This document shows positions 51,784 through 62,027 of a DNA stretch of 64,000 nt, in pieces. Source of the stretch: Polynucleobacter sp. (lineage in GTDB: Bacteria; Pseudomonadota; Gammaproteobacteria; Burkholderiales; Burkholderiaceae); NCBI RefSeq assembly GCF_030693775.1, contig NZ_JAUXZY010000004.1, forward strand, positions 1 to 64,000, given 5' to 3'. How positions within the stretch are numbered: position 1 is the first letter of the stretch; each line of letters begins with the position of its first letter. Below the pieces are notes generated by a model. That model saw only the letters and a list, made by a program, of their open reading frames with translations, was not told the DNA's origin and searched no databases. A program made the translations under genes and the position numbers.

Positions 51784-52278
51784 ATGAATTTTCTTGTATG
51801 GAGACATGCGGATGCCGCTCCCGGTGAACCAGATGAGTTGCGACCATTAACCCCCTTGGGCATTCAACAGGCTCAGTACATAGGTGCATGGATTAAAAAA
51901 AATGTCCCAGGACCTTACCGCGTATTTGGAAGCTCGGCCTTAAGAGCGTCCCAAACTGCGTCCTTTTTTAGCGAGCATTACGACCCCATCGATGATTTTG
52001 GCTATATGAAAGATACCGCGACAGGAAGTGCTGTTCTCAAGCATGCAAACTGGCCATTGGCAGATATCACCACCATTTTTGTTGGACATCAGCCCACTGT
52101 AGGCCGGATTAATTCAATCCTTCATAGTGATATTGAGAAAGACACCAATATGGAGGGCGGTAGCGTATGGTGGTTTACTTCTGACCATGACAATAAAAAC
52201 CGCTTAGCAATGCTCAAAGCAGTGATCTCAGCAAATGGAGATTCGACAATCAATACTTCATTCTGCAGGGTTGAATAG
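51784..52278 (+). CDS. Phosphohistidine phosphatase SixA-like (histidine phosphatase superfamily)
   Basis: This 164-residue protein has the phospho-accepting RHAD motif at residues 7-10, RPLTPLGIQQA (about 21-31), SSALRASQTA (about 49-58) and the second catalytic His in FVGHQPTVG. SixA removes phosphate from histidines of phosphorelay or PTS proteins. It lies between remnant copy 2 and the convergent katG, and its target here is unknown. Confidence 0.82.
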   Translation: MNFLVWRHADAAPGEPDELRPLTPLGIQQAQYIGAWIKKNVPGPYRVFGSSALRASQTASFFSEHYDPIDDFGYMKDTATGSAVLKHANWPLADITTIFVGHQPTVGRINSILHSDIEKDTNMEGGSVWWFTSDHDNKNRLAMLKAVISANGDSTINTSFCRVE

Positions 52279-52341
52279 TAAGGGCTAACTCAGATAGTCA
52301 GGTGCTTAGACCGCTTTGACGTCAAAATCTTTTCAATAAAA

Positions 52342-52371
52342 AAGAGGTAGCAATTGCTACCTCTTAAAAGT
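52342..52371 (-). terminator. katG terminator
   Basis: This perfect 24-nt palindrome (52342-52365, AGAGGTAGCAATTGCTACCTCT core) is followed on the minus strand by TTTTTT. It is placed just past the katG stop. On the plus strand only AAAAGT follows, so it is directional. Confidence 0.85.
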
Positions 52372-52385
52372 AATCCTCAGCAATC

Positions 52386-54978
<2,593 letters not shown>

Positions 54979-55881
54979 CTAATTGCCAAGGCGACCGAAC
55001 CGTCGCATCAATTCTACGGTGGCGCCATCGGCCATGAGGTCGCGTTCCAGCCGATAAGTCTCTCCAAAAAATGCCTGGCTGGCCACACGGTCATTTAGAA
55101 CAGTTCTAAGAACGCCTAGAGCTGCCTCTCGATCAAAAATGCTTTCCATGTAAAGTACTCGCGTGCCAGCAGAGCCAGCACCAAATGCATACACAAAATA
55201 TTGGAATTGCAGATTGCCCTCGCGGGGCGTCTTTGGGCCGGTAATAACGGCAATCGCGTTGTCGAACTCTCCCGGCTTCAGTTTTTTACTGAGTTCGCGC
55301 ACAGCGTGATCTAGGGCCTCAATCTGGACAGTTGCCGCATCCGCAGCATTGGCTAGTAGAAGTGGTGCAACCGTGCGCGAGTAACGGTTAATCGACGCAA
55401 TATCGGTATTTCCGCGCAACAAAATAGCATCGAGATAGGTGCGTGATAGGGACAGGATTTTCTGCTGACGGGCTCTTTGCTGCTCGGTAAATGATGTTTT
55501 TGGAAGATCTGTCTGGGCACTATTTAACTCTGTGCGTAATACCCTTAGCCGATCCATCCAGCGTTTATCCGCTGGGTTCTCAAGTAGTCCTATCGAAGCA
55601 GAGTAGACCCCTAGCGGCAGATGAGAAATAGACTTTAAGTACTGATAAAGGGCTGGCGTATACGGTAGAGAGCCCAAATCCTCACCTCTAATCAGGGTGA
55701 CGGTATCCGTCACTAGAAAGACGGGTTGGTCACTCTTTAATGCAAGGGCTCGAGACGCAGCGTAAGACTCTCTTGCCGCTGTATTGAGATCATTGAATAG
55801 GAGGGGTGTTGGACTCTGGGCAAATGCAGGCAGAATGAATGCAAAAAAGATCGAAATAGTTTTAAGTGGGATTCTGTACAT
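54979..55881 (-). CDS. Exported protein of unknown function
   Basis: From the ATG at 55881 the product has 300 residues and begins with a clear signal peptide (about 1-21, ISIFFAFILPAFAQ then SPTP). The rest is soluble and mixed helical, with segments such as VFLVTDTVTLIRGEDLGSLP and FDNAIAVITGPKTPREGNLQ. I recognise no family. An upstream extension to 56010 is open but has no sense as a signal sequence. It is the only gene between tRNA remnant copies 3 and 4. Confidence 0.7.
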   Translation of the reverse strand: MYRIPLKTISIFFAFILPAFAQSPTPLLFNDLNTAARESYAASRALALKSDQPVFLVTDTVTLIRGEDLGSLPYTPALYQYLKSISHLPLGVYSASIGLLENPADKRWMDRLRVLRTELNSAQTDLPKTSFTEQQRARQQKILSLSRTYLDAILLRGNTDIASINRYSRTVAPLLLANAADAATVQIEALDHAVRELSKKLKPGEFDNAIAVITGPKTPREGNLQFQYFVYAFGAGSAGTRVLYMESIFDREAALGVLRTVLNDRVASQAFFGETYRLERDLMADGATVELMRRFGRLGN

Positions 55882-56032
55882 GGCAGCACCAACATCAGAG
55901 TGAATGAACTTGTGTGAAATCGTTAAAGATGGCCTTATGAGACTATGCCATGTTTTGTATCTAAAGTGACAACATAGTACAAAACAGTTCGCGCCTAAGC
56001 CTAGGCACAAAACGTGGCAGGCTCGTCTTTAG

Positions 56033-56090
56033 TCAATTCTGCCTTGGGCCACCAAGAAATACCAAGCCACCTTCGAGTGGTGATTTGATT
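56033..56090 (+). repeat. Decayed tRNA-Phe 3' end and flank, copy 4
   Basis: TCAATTCTGCCTTGGGCCAC aligns with the tRNA-Phe 3' end and with copy 2. It differs only by G-to-A or C-to-T transitions in the acceptor and T-stem. CCAAGAAATACCAA and a broken CCACC-TTCG-AGTGG hairpin follow, matching copy 2 with a few changes. The pattern suggests an old att-like repeat that has drifted. Confidence 0.8.
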
Positions 56091-56126
56091 TGGACCGCTT
56101 GCCGATGAGTTGTTTATGAAGACAGC

Positions 56127-57554
56127 TTAGGTAATAGGCAATCGAATGACAAAGCATGCTCCGCCGTTGATAGCGTTGTGGGCGGTAATTTCACCATCGA
56201 AGCGATTGATGATATTTTTTGAGAGCCAAAGACCAATACCAGAGCCGGCTTCCTTACTGCTAAACATCAGGTCAAAAATTTTCGACTCTTGACCAGCCTG
56301 TATGCCAGGCCCATTGTCTTCAATAAAAATCGTTAGAAGCTGGTTCTCTTGTTTGACGCTAATTTCGATTCTTTTTTGATCGGGATTAGCTTCATCCAGG
56401 GCCTGGATCGCATTATTGATTAAGTTAATTAATACCTGTTGCCATTCGCTCATATTGACACTAATTTGATAGTGGCTGGCGCAGTCAAGATTAATAGTAG
56501 TTTTCGAGGATCGTAACTTTCCTTTGGAGATTTCAATAACTTGATTAATTGACTCAGCAAGATTGACATAAGTAACGCTACTGCTTTGATTGGAGCTGAG
56601 TCGCGACAGATTTTTAACAATGGTCGAGGCCCTATTAATATCGTCCAATATGTTTTTGACAAGCCCCCTAAGGAGAGGAACATTACTTGGATCAGACTGA
56701 AGTTTCATTTCAGCAAATTGTGCATTGAGTCTTGATGCCCCTAAAGGCTGATTTATCTCGTGCGAGATTGTGGAAGCTAAGGCATTGATTGATGCCGATC
56801 TATTCAGTTTTTGCAGAGAGAGAATCATTTCATTGCGCTCTTCTAAAACATCGGAGAGTCTCAAGTTCATGCTATTTAAGCGAGTATGTTCGTTAAATCC
56901 CAAATGCAGTCGGAGCACAATATAAGCAAGGTTTCTAATGGATCCAAATAAAAAGAGCGCAAACCATACGATGACATTGAGTGTTTTAGTGTCAAATGAG
57001 TGCCCACTATAGCCGCTCAGAATAATAAAAATTCGCATGAAATATAAGGCGGCAACAACCCCGAAAACAAGAATTAAAAAATTGAAAAAAGTTTTATTTT
57101 CAAATTCATTCTTGACTCGCATTGTCTGGTAGAGACAAAAGATATTTGCGATAGCGAACGTCAATGTAGTTGATGCAGATATGACTGGGGTTATTTCTCC
57201 ATTGGCCATCTGCCTACAAAGTTCAACAACAGAAAAAAGAATGATTGGAATGGCAAATGTCAGCCAGCTCAACTTAATTTTTGAATTCGTTATTGACAAC
57301 CGTTTTAACGATTCACTAAACAAAAGAACGGAAAGAGCCTCAATAGAAACCATCAGGCTATAGCTAATGGTTAGGGGAATACTGCCTCGGTTAACCGTGA
57401 TTACAGTAGCAATTGCTGTTAACAGGCAGCCCCAAAGCCAGAGCTTTGCAGATTGATCGTTGCGTTTCCAAAATAATGTGCCAATCAGGGTTGCAGATAA
57501 AAAACTCAGGGCGCTGTAAAACAGAAAAAGGGTTTGAATTGTAAAAGGCGTCAT
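56127..57554 (-). CDS. Orphan membrane sensor histidine kinase
   Basis: The protein has 475 residues from the ATG at 57554. About seven hydrophobic helices fill residues 1-215, followed by a short coiled coil. HisKA has phosphoacceptor His265 in STISHEINQPLGA. The HATPase has N-box LINLINNAIQAL and G-boxes EDNGPGI and GSGIGLWLSK. No response regulator is adjacent, so its partner is elsewhere or lost. The N-terminal sensor resembles no domain I can name. Position between tRNA-Phe remnants suggests cargo. Confidence 0.82.
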   Translation of the reverse strand: MTPFTIQTLFLFYSALSFLSATLIGTLFWKRNDQSAKLWLWGCLLTAIATVITVNRGSIPLTISYSLMVSIEALSVLLFSESLKRLSITNSKIKLSWLTFAIPIILFSVVELCRQMANGEITPVISASTTLTFAIANIFCLYQTMRVKNEFENKTFFNFLILVFGVVAALYFMRIFIILSGYSGHSFDTKTLNVIVWFALFLFGSIRNLAYIVLRLHLGFNEHTRLNSMNLRLSDVLEERNEMILSLQKLNRSASINALASTISHEINQPLGASRLNAQFAEMKLQSDPSNVPLLRGLVKNILDDINRASTIVKNLSRLSSNQSSSVTYVNLAESINQVIEISKGKLRSSKTTINLDCASHYQISVNMSEWQQVLINLINNAIQALDEANPDQKRIEISVKQENQLLTIFIEDNGPGIQAGQESKIFDLMFSSKEAGSGIGLWLSKNIINRFDGEITAHNAINGGACFVIRLPIT

Positions 57555-57780
57555 GCACGAGAGTGTATGGGAATAATTGAGGATTGCAATTGGCTGCTTA
57601 TTCACCCTAAAGCTAATAAACAAAGGCTCTTTGCGCCTCAAAATGCGTTTACAAAATCAACGTAGCTCATGAGAGCCAGTTGTTGGGAGATTAAAAATCT
57701 AAGCAGTAAGCCAAATAACTAAGGGAAGCCATAAGAGCCTGAGTTGGCCAATTTAGCTTTGTGCCCTTTAGAATGAATAT

Positions 57781-58341
57781 ATGACTAATCTTAACCAGCT
57801 CCCTACGGATCTACCCATTCCGCACGATGATGGTTTGGCGAATCATTTGAAGGGAATGAAGCTGCCCCCTGTTTCCTTAAATGCCACCAATGGAAGGGCT
57901 ATTCATTTTGGGGATATCAAAGGGAGGCTGGTTATCTATTGTTATCCAATGACAGGGCAACCCAATGTTGCTCTGCCAGAGGGCTGGGATCAAATTCCCG
58001 GAGCAAGAGGCTGTACTCCCCAGAGTTGTTCATTTCGAGATCACTATCAAGAGCTTCAAGCATTGGGTGCAGAGGTCATAGGCTTGAGTGTTCAGTCTAC
58101 CGAATATCAAAAAGAAATGGCTGATCGACTTCATTTGCCATTTCCGGTTGTCAGTGATGTGAACTATCAATTTCAAAAAGCATTGAATATGCCCACTTTT
58201 GTTGCTGCTGGCATGACTTTGTTAAAACGAGTCACACTCATTTCGAATAATGGCGTGATCGAGGCGGTTCACTATCCCATCTTCCCAAGTGATAGTGATC
58301 CAGCCTGGGTGATTGATTATTTAAAGGCGCACCAGGATTAA
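57781..58341 (+). CDS. Peroxiredoxin, PrxQ/BCP-like
   Basis: This 186-residue thioredoxin-fold protein has two cysteines five residues apart in GARGCTPQSCSFRDHYQEL (Cys78, Cys83), the spacing of PrxQ/BCP peroxidatic and resolving cysteines. An unusual insertion of about 12 residues (TGQPNVALPEGWDQI) precedes them. It should reduce peroxides with thioredoxin. It is divergent from the sensor kinase across a 226-bp gap that shows no other feature. Confidence 0.8.
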   Translation: MTNLNQLPTDLPIPHDDGLANHLKGMKLPPVSLNATNGRAIHFGDIKGRLVIYCYPMTGQPNVALPEGWDQIPGARGCTPQSCSFRDHYQELQALGAEVIGLSVQSTEYQKEMADRLHLPFPVVSDVNYQFQKALNMPTFVAAGMTLLKRVTLISNNGVIEAVHYPIFPSDSDPAWVIDYLKAHQD

Positions 58342-58450
58342 GTAAGCTACGTATTAGTTTGGCCCACTATGACCCGTTCATTCGTACTTCGATGAGCGGA
58401 AATTGAATAATCGGTATATAACCGATAGATCATGAACTAAAGGGGCTCAA

Positions 58451-58903
58451 ATGAACAAATTACTGCCAATCATTATTTTGCTGCTTTCGATGACTGGGCT
58501 ATCTCAAGCAGCGGATACGGAACCCGCCAAGTCAGATCCCACTTGGCTAACCGAGGCAAGGGCAAGCATTAAGTCTGAAAATTACGATCAAGCTATCAAG
58601 CAATTGCAGGCCGCTAACGAAACAAGCTCAGCCGATTGGAATAATTTACTAGGCTATAGTCTGCGCAAAAAACAGCCACCCGACTTAGTGGGTGCTGAAA
58701 AATATTATCAAGCTGCTTTGAAGATAGATCCACGGCATCGTGGTGCCCTCGAGTATTACGGAAAGTTAAAGTTATTAAATAATGACTTGCCAGGAGCTGA
58801 GGCTTTATTGGCGAGACTAGATAAGGCCTGTACTTTTGGATGCGAGGAATACTCTGACTTAAAAGAGGCCGTACGTAAATACAAGTCTAGAAAACAGAGC
58901 TAG
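58451..58903 (+). CDS. Exported TPR-repeat protein
   Basis: This 150-residue product has a signal peptide (about 1-20, ending LSQAADT) and about three tetratricopeptide-like helical pairs, the clearest being AEKYYQAALKIDPRHRGALEYYGKL. Two cysteines near the end (CTFGC) could form a disulfide. It is probably a periplasmic protein-binding adaptor. Its promoter region contains the inverted repeat ATCGGT/ACCGAT at 58410-58426. Confidence 0.8.
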   Translation: MNKLLPIIILLLSMTGLSQAADTEPAKSDPTWLTEARASIKSENYDQAIKQLQAANETSSADWNNLLGYSLRKKQPPDLVGAEKYYQAALKIDPRHRGALEYYGKLKLLNNDLPGAEALLARLDKACTFGCEEYSDLKEAVRKYKSRKQS

Positions 58904-58940
58904 GCAGCATGGACTCTAGCTAACGCCGCGATGCATCATT

Positions 58941-58979
58941 AAGAAACACCAAAACCACCTTCGGGTGGTTTTTCATTTG
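58941..58979 (+). repeat. tRNA-Phe 3' flank and terminator, copy 5
   Basis: AAGAAACACC, then AAAACCACC-TTCG-GGTGGTTTTT-CATTTGC, matches the linker and hairpin after tRNA remnant copy 2 almost base for base. No acceptor-stem sequence is recognisable before it. It acts as an intrinsic terminator for the TPR gene and probably marks the right edge of the tRNA-Phe-linked region. Confidence 0.75.
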
Positions 58980-59013
58980 CTAGACTATATTGGCTGATTC
59001 CTAGGAGGTCCAT

Positions 59014-59532
59014 ATGTCTGCCGTTCGAAATATCCGAATGCTCACACGCTATAACAAGTGGGCAAATACGATGCTGCTAGATGCGATTGCGAGCTTGCCG
59101 CCGGAAGAAGTAAGCAAAAAGCGCGCCGCTGCATTTGGCGGGATGTCATTTGCTTTAGCGCACGTGGCGATTGTGGATCAAATCTGGCAGGCCCACTTGT
59201 TAGGAAAGGACCGCGGATTTAAGTCGCGAATTACGGATTCTCCTGATTCCTTGGGCTTGCTTACAGATAAGTGGAATGAGATGGGCGACTGGTACATTCA
59301 ATATGCCGACACCATGAGTGAGGCGCAGCTCAATGAAAAGATTCGCTTTTCCTTTGTAGATGGTGGTACTGGAGAAATGAGCAGAGGCGACATTTTGATT
59401 CATGTTTGTAATCACAAAGCCTTGCATCGCGGGCAAATTGGAGACATGTTTTATCAATCTGGATTTAGGCCGCCATCCATCGATTTGCCTGTGTATATCA
59501 GAGATGCATTTAATGAGGCAGAGCTTAGCTAG
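59014..59532 (+). CDS. DinB-family metalloenzyme
   Basis: This 172-residue four-helix-bundle protein begins with RYNKWANTMLLDAIASLP, a DinB family start. Metal-site histidines are seen in ALAHVAIVDQIWQAHL and HVCNHKALHRGQIGD. DinB proteins include thiol transferases and genes induced by DNA damage, and the exact role is unknown. An AGGAGG ribosome binding site precedes the ATG. Confidence 0.85.
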   Translation: MSAVRNIRMLTRYNKWANTMLLDAIASLPPEEVSKKRAAAFGGMSFALAHVAIVDQIWQAHLLGKDRGFKSRITDSPDSLGLLTDKWNEMGDWYIQYADTMSEAQLNEKIRFSFVDGGTGEMSRGDILIHVCNHKALHRGQIGDMFYQSGFRPPSIDLPVYIRDAFNEAELS

Positions 59533-59555
59533 ACCATCCTCTGCCCTGGGCCCCT

Positions 59556-60044
59556 TTACCCTCTTGTAAGCGCCTCGACAGCTTCTTTGTGAAGGACTGT
59601 TGTGCCAAAAGTGTCCAGTAAGGTTTGCCGTTGCCCCATTTCAAACTCCGTAAACGTAAATGCGGGCCCGACTACGCAACTGACTAAGCAAAAAGCATCT
59701 GCTCGCACCGGTTTTGCCGCAAACCAAGTGTTCGCCGGGATCGTGACCTGAAATTGCATGGACTCCTGGCCAAGCTGAACCGTTGCGAGCTTATTCTGCG
59801 GATCAAAGAAGTGGATGGCGATATCGCAGCCCAAATGAAAGAACCAGGTTTCATCCGATTGAATGCGATGCCATGCCGAAAAATCATGCCCCGCTAAAAG
59901 GTAGTAAATGCTGGAATAGGCATTCTTGCTATTGCCATTGGCCTCGCGTATTAAGGCGCTTGCCCGGTGCATTTCCTTGTAAAAGCCCCCTTCTGGATGC
60001 GGTTCTAGTTGAAGCGAGTCAATTACAGCCTTGATATCCTGCAT
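59556..60044 (-). CDS. Cupin-5 (DUF985) protein
   Basis: From the ATG at 60044 it has 162 residues. An upstream extension into the riboswitch antisense was rejected. The pattern LEPHPEGGFYKEMHRA (about 12-27), SSIYYLL, HRIQSDETWFFHLG and IPANTWFAAKPV is the DUF985 cupin fold. The enzymatic role is unsettled. It is divergent from the glycine riboswitch. Confidence 0.87.
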   Translation of the reverse strand: MQDIKAVIDSLQLEPHPEGGFYKEMHRASALIREANGNSKNAYSSIYYLLAGHDFSAWHRIQSDETWFFHLGCDIAIHFFDPQNKLATVQLGQESMQFQVTIPANTWFAAKPVRADAFCLVSCVVGPAFTFTEFEMGQRQTLLDTFGTTVLHKEAVEALTRG

Positions 60045-60103
60045 AAAAGGGCGCCTTTTGTAAATACACAATTCGATAAAAGTACGATAAACTAGTTTTA
60101 AGC

Positions 60104-60288
60104 AGGAGAGTGAGGCCATGCCTCCACCGAAGGCGCAAACTCCCATGAACGCTCAGGTATCCACCCGGAAGGTACTGCTTATCCTAAATAGCCGTCTGGA
60201 GAGTCGCCATTACGTGGCGCACCGAAGGAGCAAATACTAAGCTGGGCTTAGTGTGAATCTCTCAGGTATCAGGGACAGGGGGAGCGGC
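60104..60288 (+). ncRNA. Tandem glycine riboswitch
   Basis: Two glycine aptamers lie in series. The second is canonical: GGAGAG (60198-60203), GGCGCACCGAAGGAGCAA (60216-60233), a P3 hairpin ACTAAGC/GCTTAGT, TCTCTCAGGTA (60258-60268) and GGGACAGGGGG. The first has GGAGAG (60105), CACCGAAGGCGCAA (60125-60138) and GCTCAGGTATC, but its last segment diverges. A 10-bp hairpin at 60292-60317 may be the expression platform. The next gene is not gcvT but a 67-residue unknown protein. Confidence 0.93.
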
Positions 60289-60337
60289 AAGCATGCAATC
60301 AGCCTGGCTGATGCATGGCGCTATTAGGAGCCCCGCA

Positions 60338-60358
60338 ATGACCACTTATTCCAGTTAA
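60338..60358 (+). CDS. Possible six-codon leader peptide after the riboswitch
   Basis: ATG ACC ACT TAT TCC AGT TAA (MTTYSS) follows an AGGAG sequence 8 bp upstream. It lies 50 bp after the riboswitch and 74 bp before the next gene. It could be a translated leader or the broken start of a lost gene. It is too short to judge by itself. Confidence 0.3.
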   Translation: MTTYSS

Positions 60359-60431
60359 TTCAGTGCATGTTTTGAGTCTATTGGCCTTTAATCCGGCCGT
60401 CACTGCAACCCACTGAATGAAAGAAATTCCC

Positions 60432-60635
60432 ATGTCGAATCAATATGCGCACGAAGCCCCTTACCACCCCGGTTATGAGGATGCCTCATTTAAAAACGAA
60501 GTATCCCCACAAATTGCAGAGCTAATGGAGTATCGCAAGATGAATGCCCGGCACCTGCAGTTCTCCAATACGATTGTGCAATTCTGTAAGTCTGATTTAA
60601 ATCACCATGCACAGCAAAGGCAGGCAAGAGCCTAA
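60432..60635 (+). CDS. 67-residue protein of unknown function under a glycine riboswitch
   Basis: This small soluble protein is rich in His, Gln and Asn. It has an N-terminal acidic/aromatic stretch (YAHEAPYHPGYEDASFKNE) and a predicted helix with QIAELMEYRKMNARHLQFSN, then a single Cys and a basic tail. No membrane segment or known domain is seen. It is the first gene after the tandem glycine riboswitch and ends 28 bp before an intrinsic terminator, so it is probably the riboswitch's regulated gene. The start could also be 60417. Confidence 0.65.
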   Translation: MSNQYAHEAPYHPGYEDASFKNEVSPQIAELMEYRKMNARHLQFSNTIVQFCKSDLNHHAQQRQARA

Positions 60636-60662
60636 GCAAAACATTAGTAGAGGCTAAATTAC

Positions 60663-60686
60663 AAACCACCTGCGGGTGGTTTTTTC
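60663..60686 (+). terminator. Terminator of the riboswitch transcript
   Basis: AAACCACC-TGCG-GGTGGTTTTTT is a strong hairpin with T-run. It resembles the hairpins at 51717 and 58951 but has a different loop. It isolates the riboswitch plus small gene from the MAPEG gene. Confidence 0.88.
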
Positions 60687-60729
60687 ATGGCGATGTACTA
60701 TAGCAATTCATCATCCCTCAGGGCAAAGC

Positions 60730-61128
60730 ATGCTTATCGTCACAACGCTGATCGCTTGCATTTTGGCAGTACTCTTTATTCGCTTATCGTTTGGCGTTAT
60801 TCGTCTGCGACGACAATATAGGGTAGGTTTGGGCAGTGGTGGCGTTGACGATTTAGAGCGTGCGATTCGTGCCCAAGCGAACTTTGCCGAATACGTACCG
60901 ATCGCATTAATACTCATGGCCTGCCTTGAGCTCAATGGCGCGCCGCTGTGGCTCATCGCCATTCTCGGCATAGCCTTCGTAGCTGGCCGCTTGATTCATG
61001 CCAAAGGAATTAATCAGCCACCGCCACACTTTAGCAATCGCGTTATTGGCATGAAATTCACGATCACGACCTTAATTGTGTTGGTGGTATTCAATCTCGC
61101 TTGGTTGCTATTGCAGCTATGGAAATAG
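60730..61128 (+). CDS. MAPEG-family membrane protein
   Basis: This 132-residue protein has four membrane helices (about 1-20, 55-75, 78-95, 108-130). The MAPEG motif is ERAIRAQANFAEYVPIALIL (about 42-61), and GRLIHAKG and IGMKFT complete the family pattern. Relatives are glutathione- or lipid-dependent membrane enzymes. The ATG at 60730 is preferred because the upstream extension lacks membrane character. It is 8 bp before the methyltransferase gene. Confidence 0.87.
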   Translation: MLIVTTLIACILAVLFIRLSFGVIRLRRQYRVGLGSGGVDDLERAIRAQANFAEYVPIALILMACLELNGAPLWLIAILGIAFVAGRLIHAKGINQPPPHFSNRVIGMKFTITTLIVLVVFNLAWLLLQLWK

Positions 61129-61136
61129 GAAAAAAT

Positions 61137-61979
61137 ATGCAAATGAAGCGCCGTTACCTTGCCATTGCCTGCTGTCTCGCCCTTCCACTTCTTTATGGGT
61201 GCGCCACCACCAACTATGGCGACAATCAGTTTAAGCTCAGCATGGCGAGCTCAGGTAAAGACGTCATGTGGGTGCCAACCAAAGTCGAGATGGCCGATCA
61301 AATGCTCTCGCTCGCACAGGTGCGCAAAGGAGATCTGGTCTACGACCTCGGCTCAGGCGATGGCATCATTCCGATTGAGGCCGCAAAAAAATACCAAGTG
61401 CGCGCAGTCGGCATTGAGTACAACCCGGATTTAGTCAAGCTATCTCAGCGGAATGCCGAGCGGGCTAAGGTCGAAAGCCTTGTCACATTTAAGCAGGGCG
61501 ATATTTTTGTTGAGGATTTTTCAAAAGCCACCGTGCTGACCTTATACCTTGGGGAAAACCTCAACACCAGACTCATGCCCACTATTCTAAAGATGCAAGC
61601 AGGCACACGCGTGGTCTCCAATACATTTCGGATGGACGGGTGGATAGCAGATCAGGAGGTACGCATTTCCAATGGAGAAATGGCCTACCTTTGGATTGTC
61701 CCAGCCAATATTGACGGTAGCTGGCAATGGAATGGCCCATCCGAGCTGAGCAATCTTCGCCTTGTGCTTCGTCAAAAGAAGCAATTCGTAGATGGAACGC
61801 TGTATCAGGGCAATAAACGAATAGCGCACTTTGAAGATGGACGTATCCGCGGATCGGATCTCGAGTTTGCCTTTACTTACCAAAATACAAACTATGTATT
61901 TAAGGGCAAGATCAATGGATCAAGCATGACGGGCAATCTGAACAATAATCCCGCATTGGCTGTTAGTGCTAGGCGCTAA
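61137..61979 (+). CDS. Class I SAM methyltransferase with lipoprotein signal
   Basis: From the ATG at 61137 (AGGA upstream) the product has 280 residues. It begins with a lipoprotein-type signal, LAIACCLALPLLYGC, with lipobox LLYGC at about 15-19. A Rossmann methyltransferase domain follows, with SAM motif VYDLGSGDGIIPIEAAKKY (about 67-85) and acidic IEYNPDLV. An export signal on an enzyme needing cytoplasmic SAM is odd. The C-terminal 80 residues form a beta-rich domain. The substrate is unknown. Confidence 0.78.
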   Translation: MQMKRRYLAIACCLALPLLYGCATTNYGDNQFKLSMASSGKDVMWVPTKVEMADQMLSLAQVRKGDLVYDLGSGDGIIPIEAAKKYQVRAVGIEYNPDLVKLSQRNAERAKVESLVTFKQGDIFVEDFSKATVLTLYLGENLNTRLMPTILKMQAGTRVVSNTFRMDGWIADQEVRISNGEMAYLWIVPANIDGSWQWNGPSELSNLRLVLRQKKQFVDGTLYQGNKRIAHFEDGRIRGSDLEFAFTYQNTNYVFKGKINGSSMTGNLNNNPALAVSARR

Positions 61980-62027
61980 CGGTGGGATTTAGGGATAAGC
62001 ATTTTTCTCTACCATCACTAACTAAGC

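Noticed and set aside
55882-56010. Upstream 43-residue extension of the exported unknown protein
   Set aside because: It is Cys/His-rich, does not look like coding sequence, and would place the signal peptide internally.
60045-60146. N-terminal extension of the cupin gene to 60146
   Set aside because: It would overlap the antisense of glycine aptamer 1 and adds a Cys-rich stretch foreign to the family. The ATG at 60044 gives the standard cupin start.
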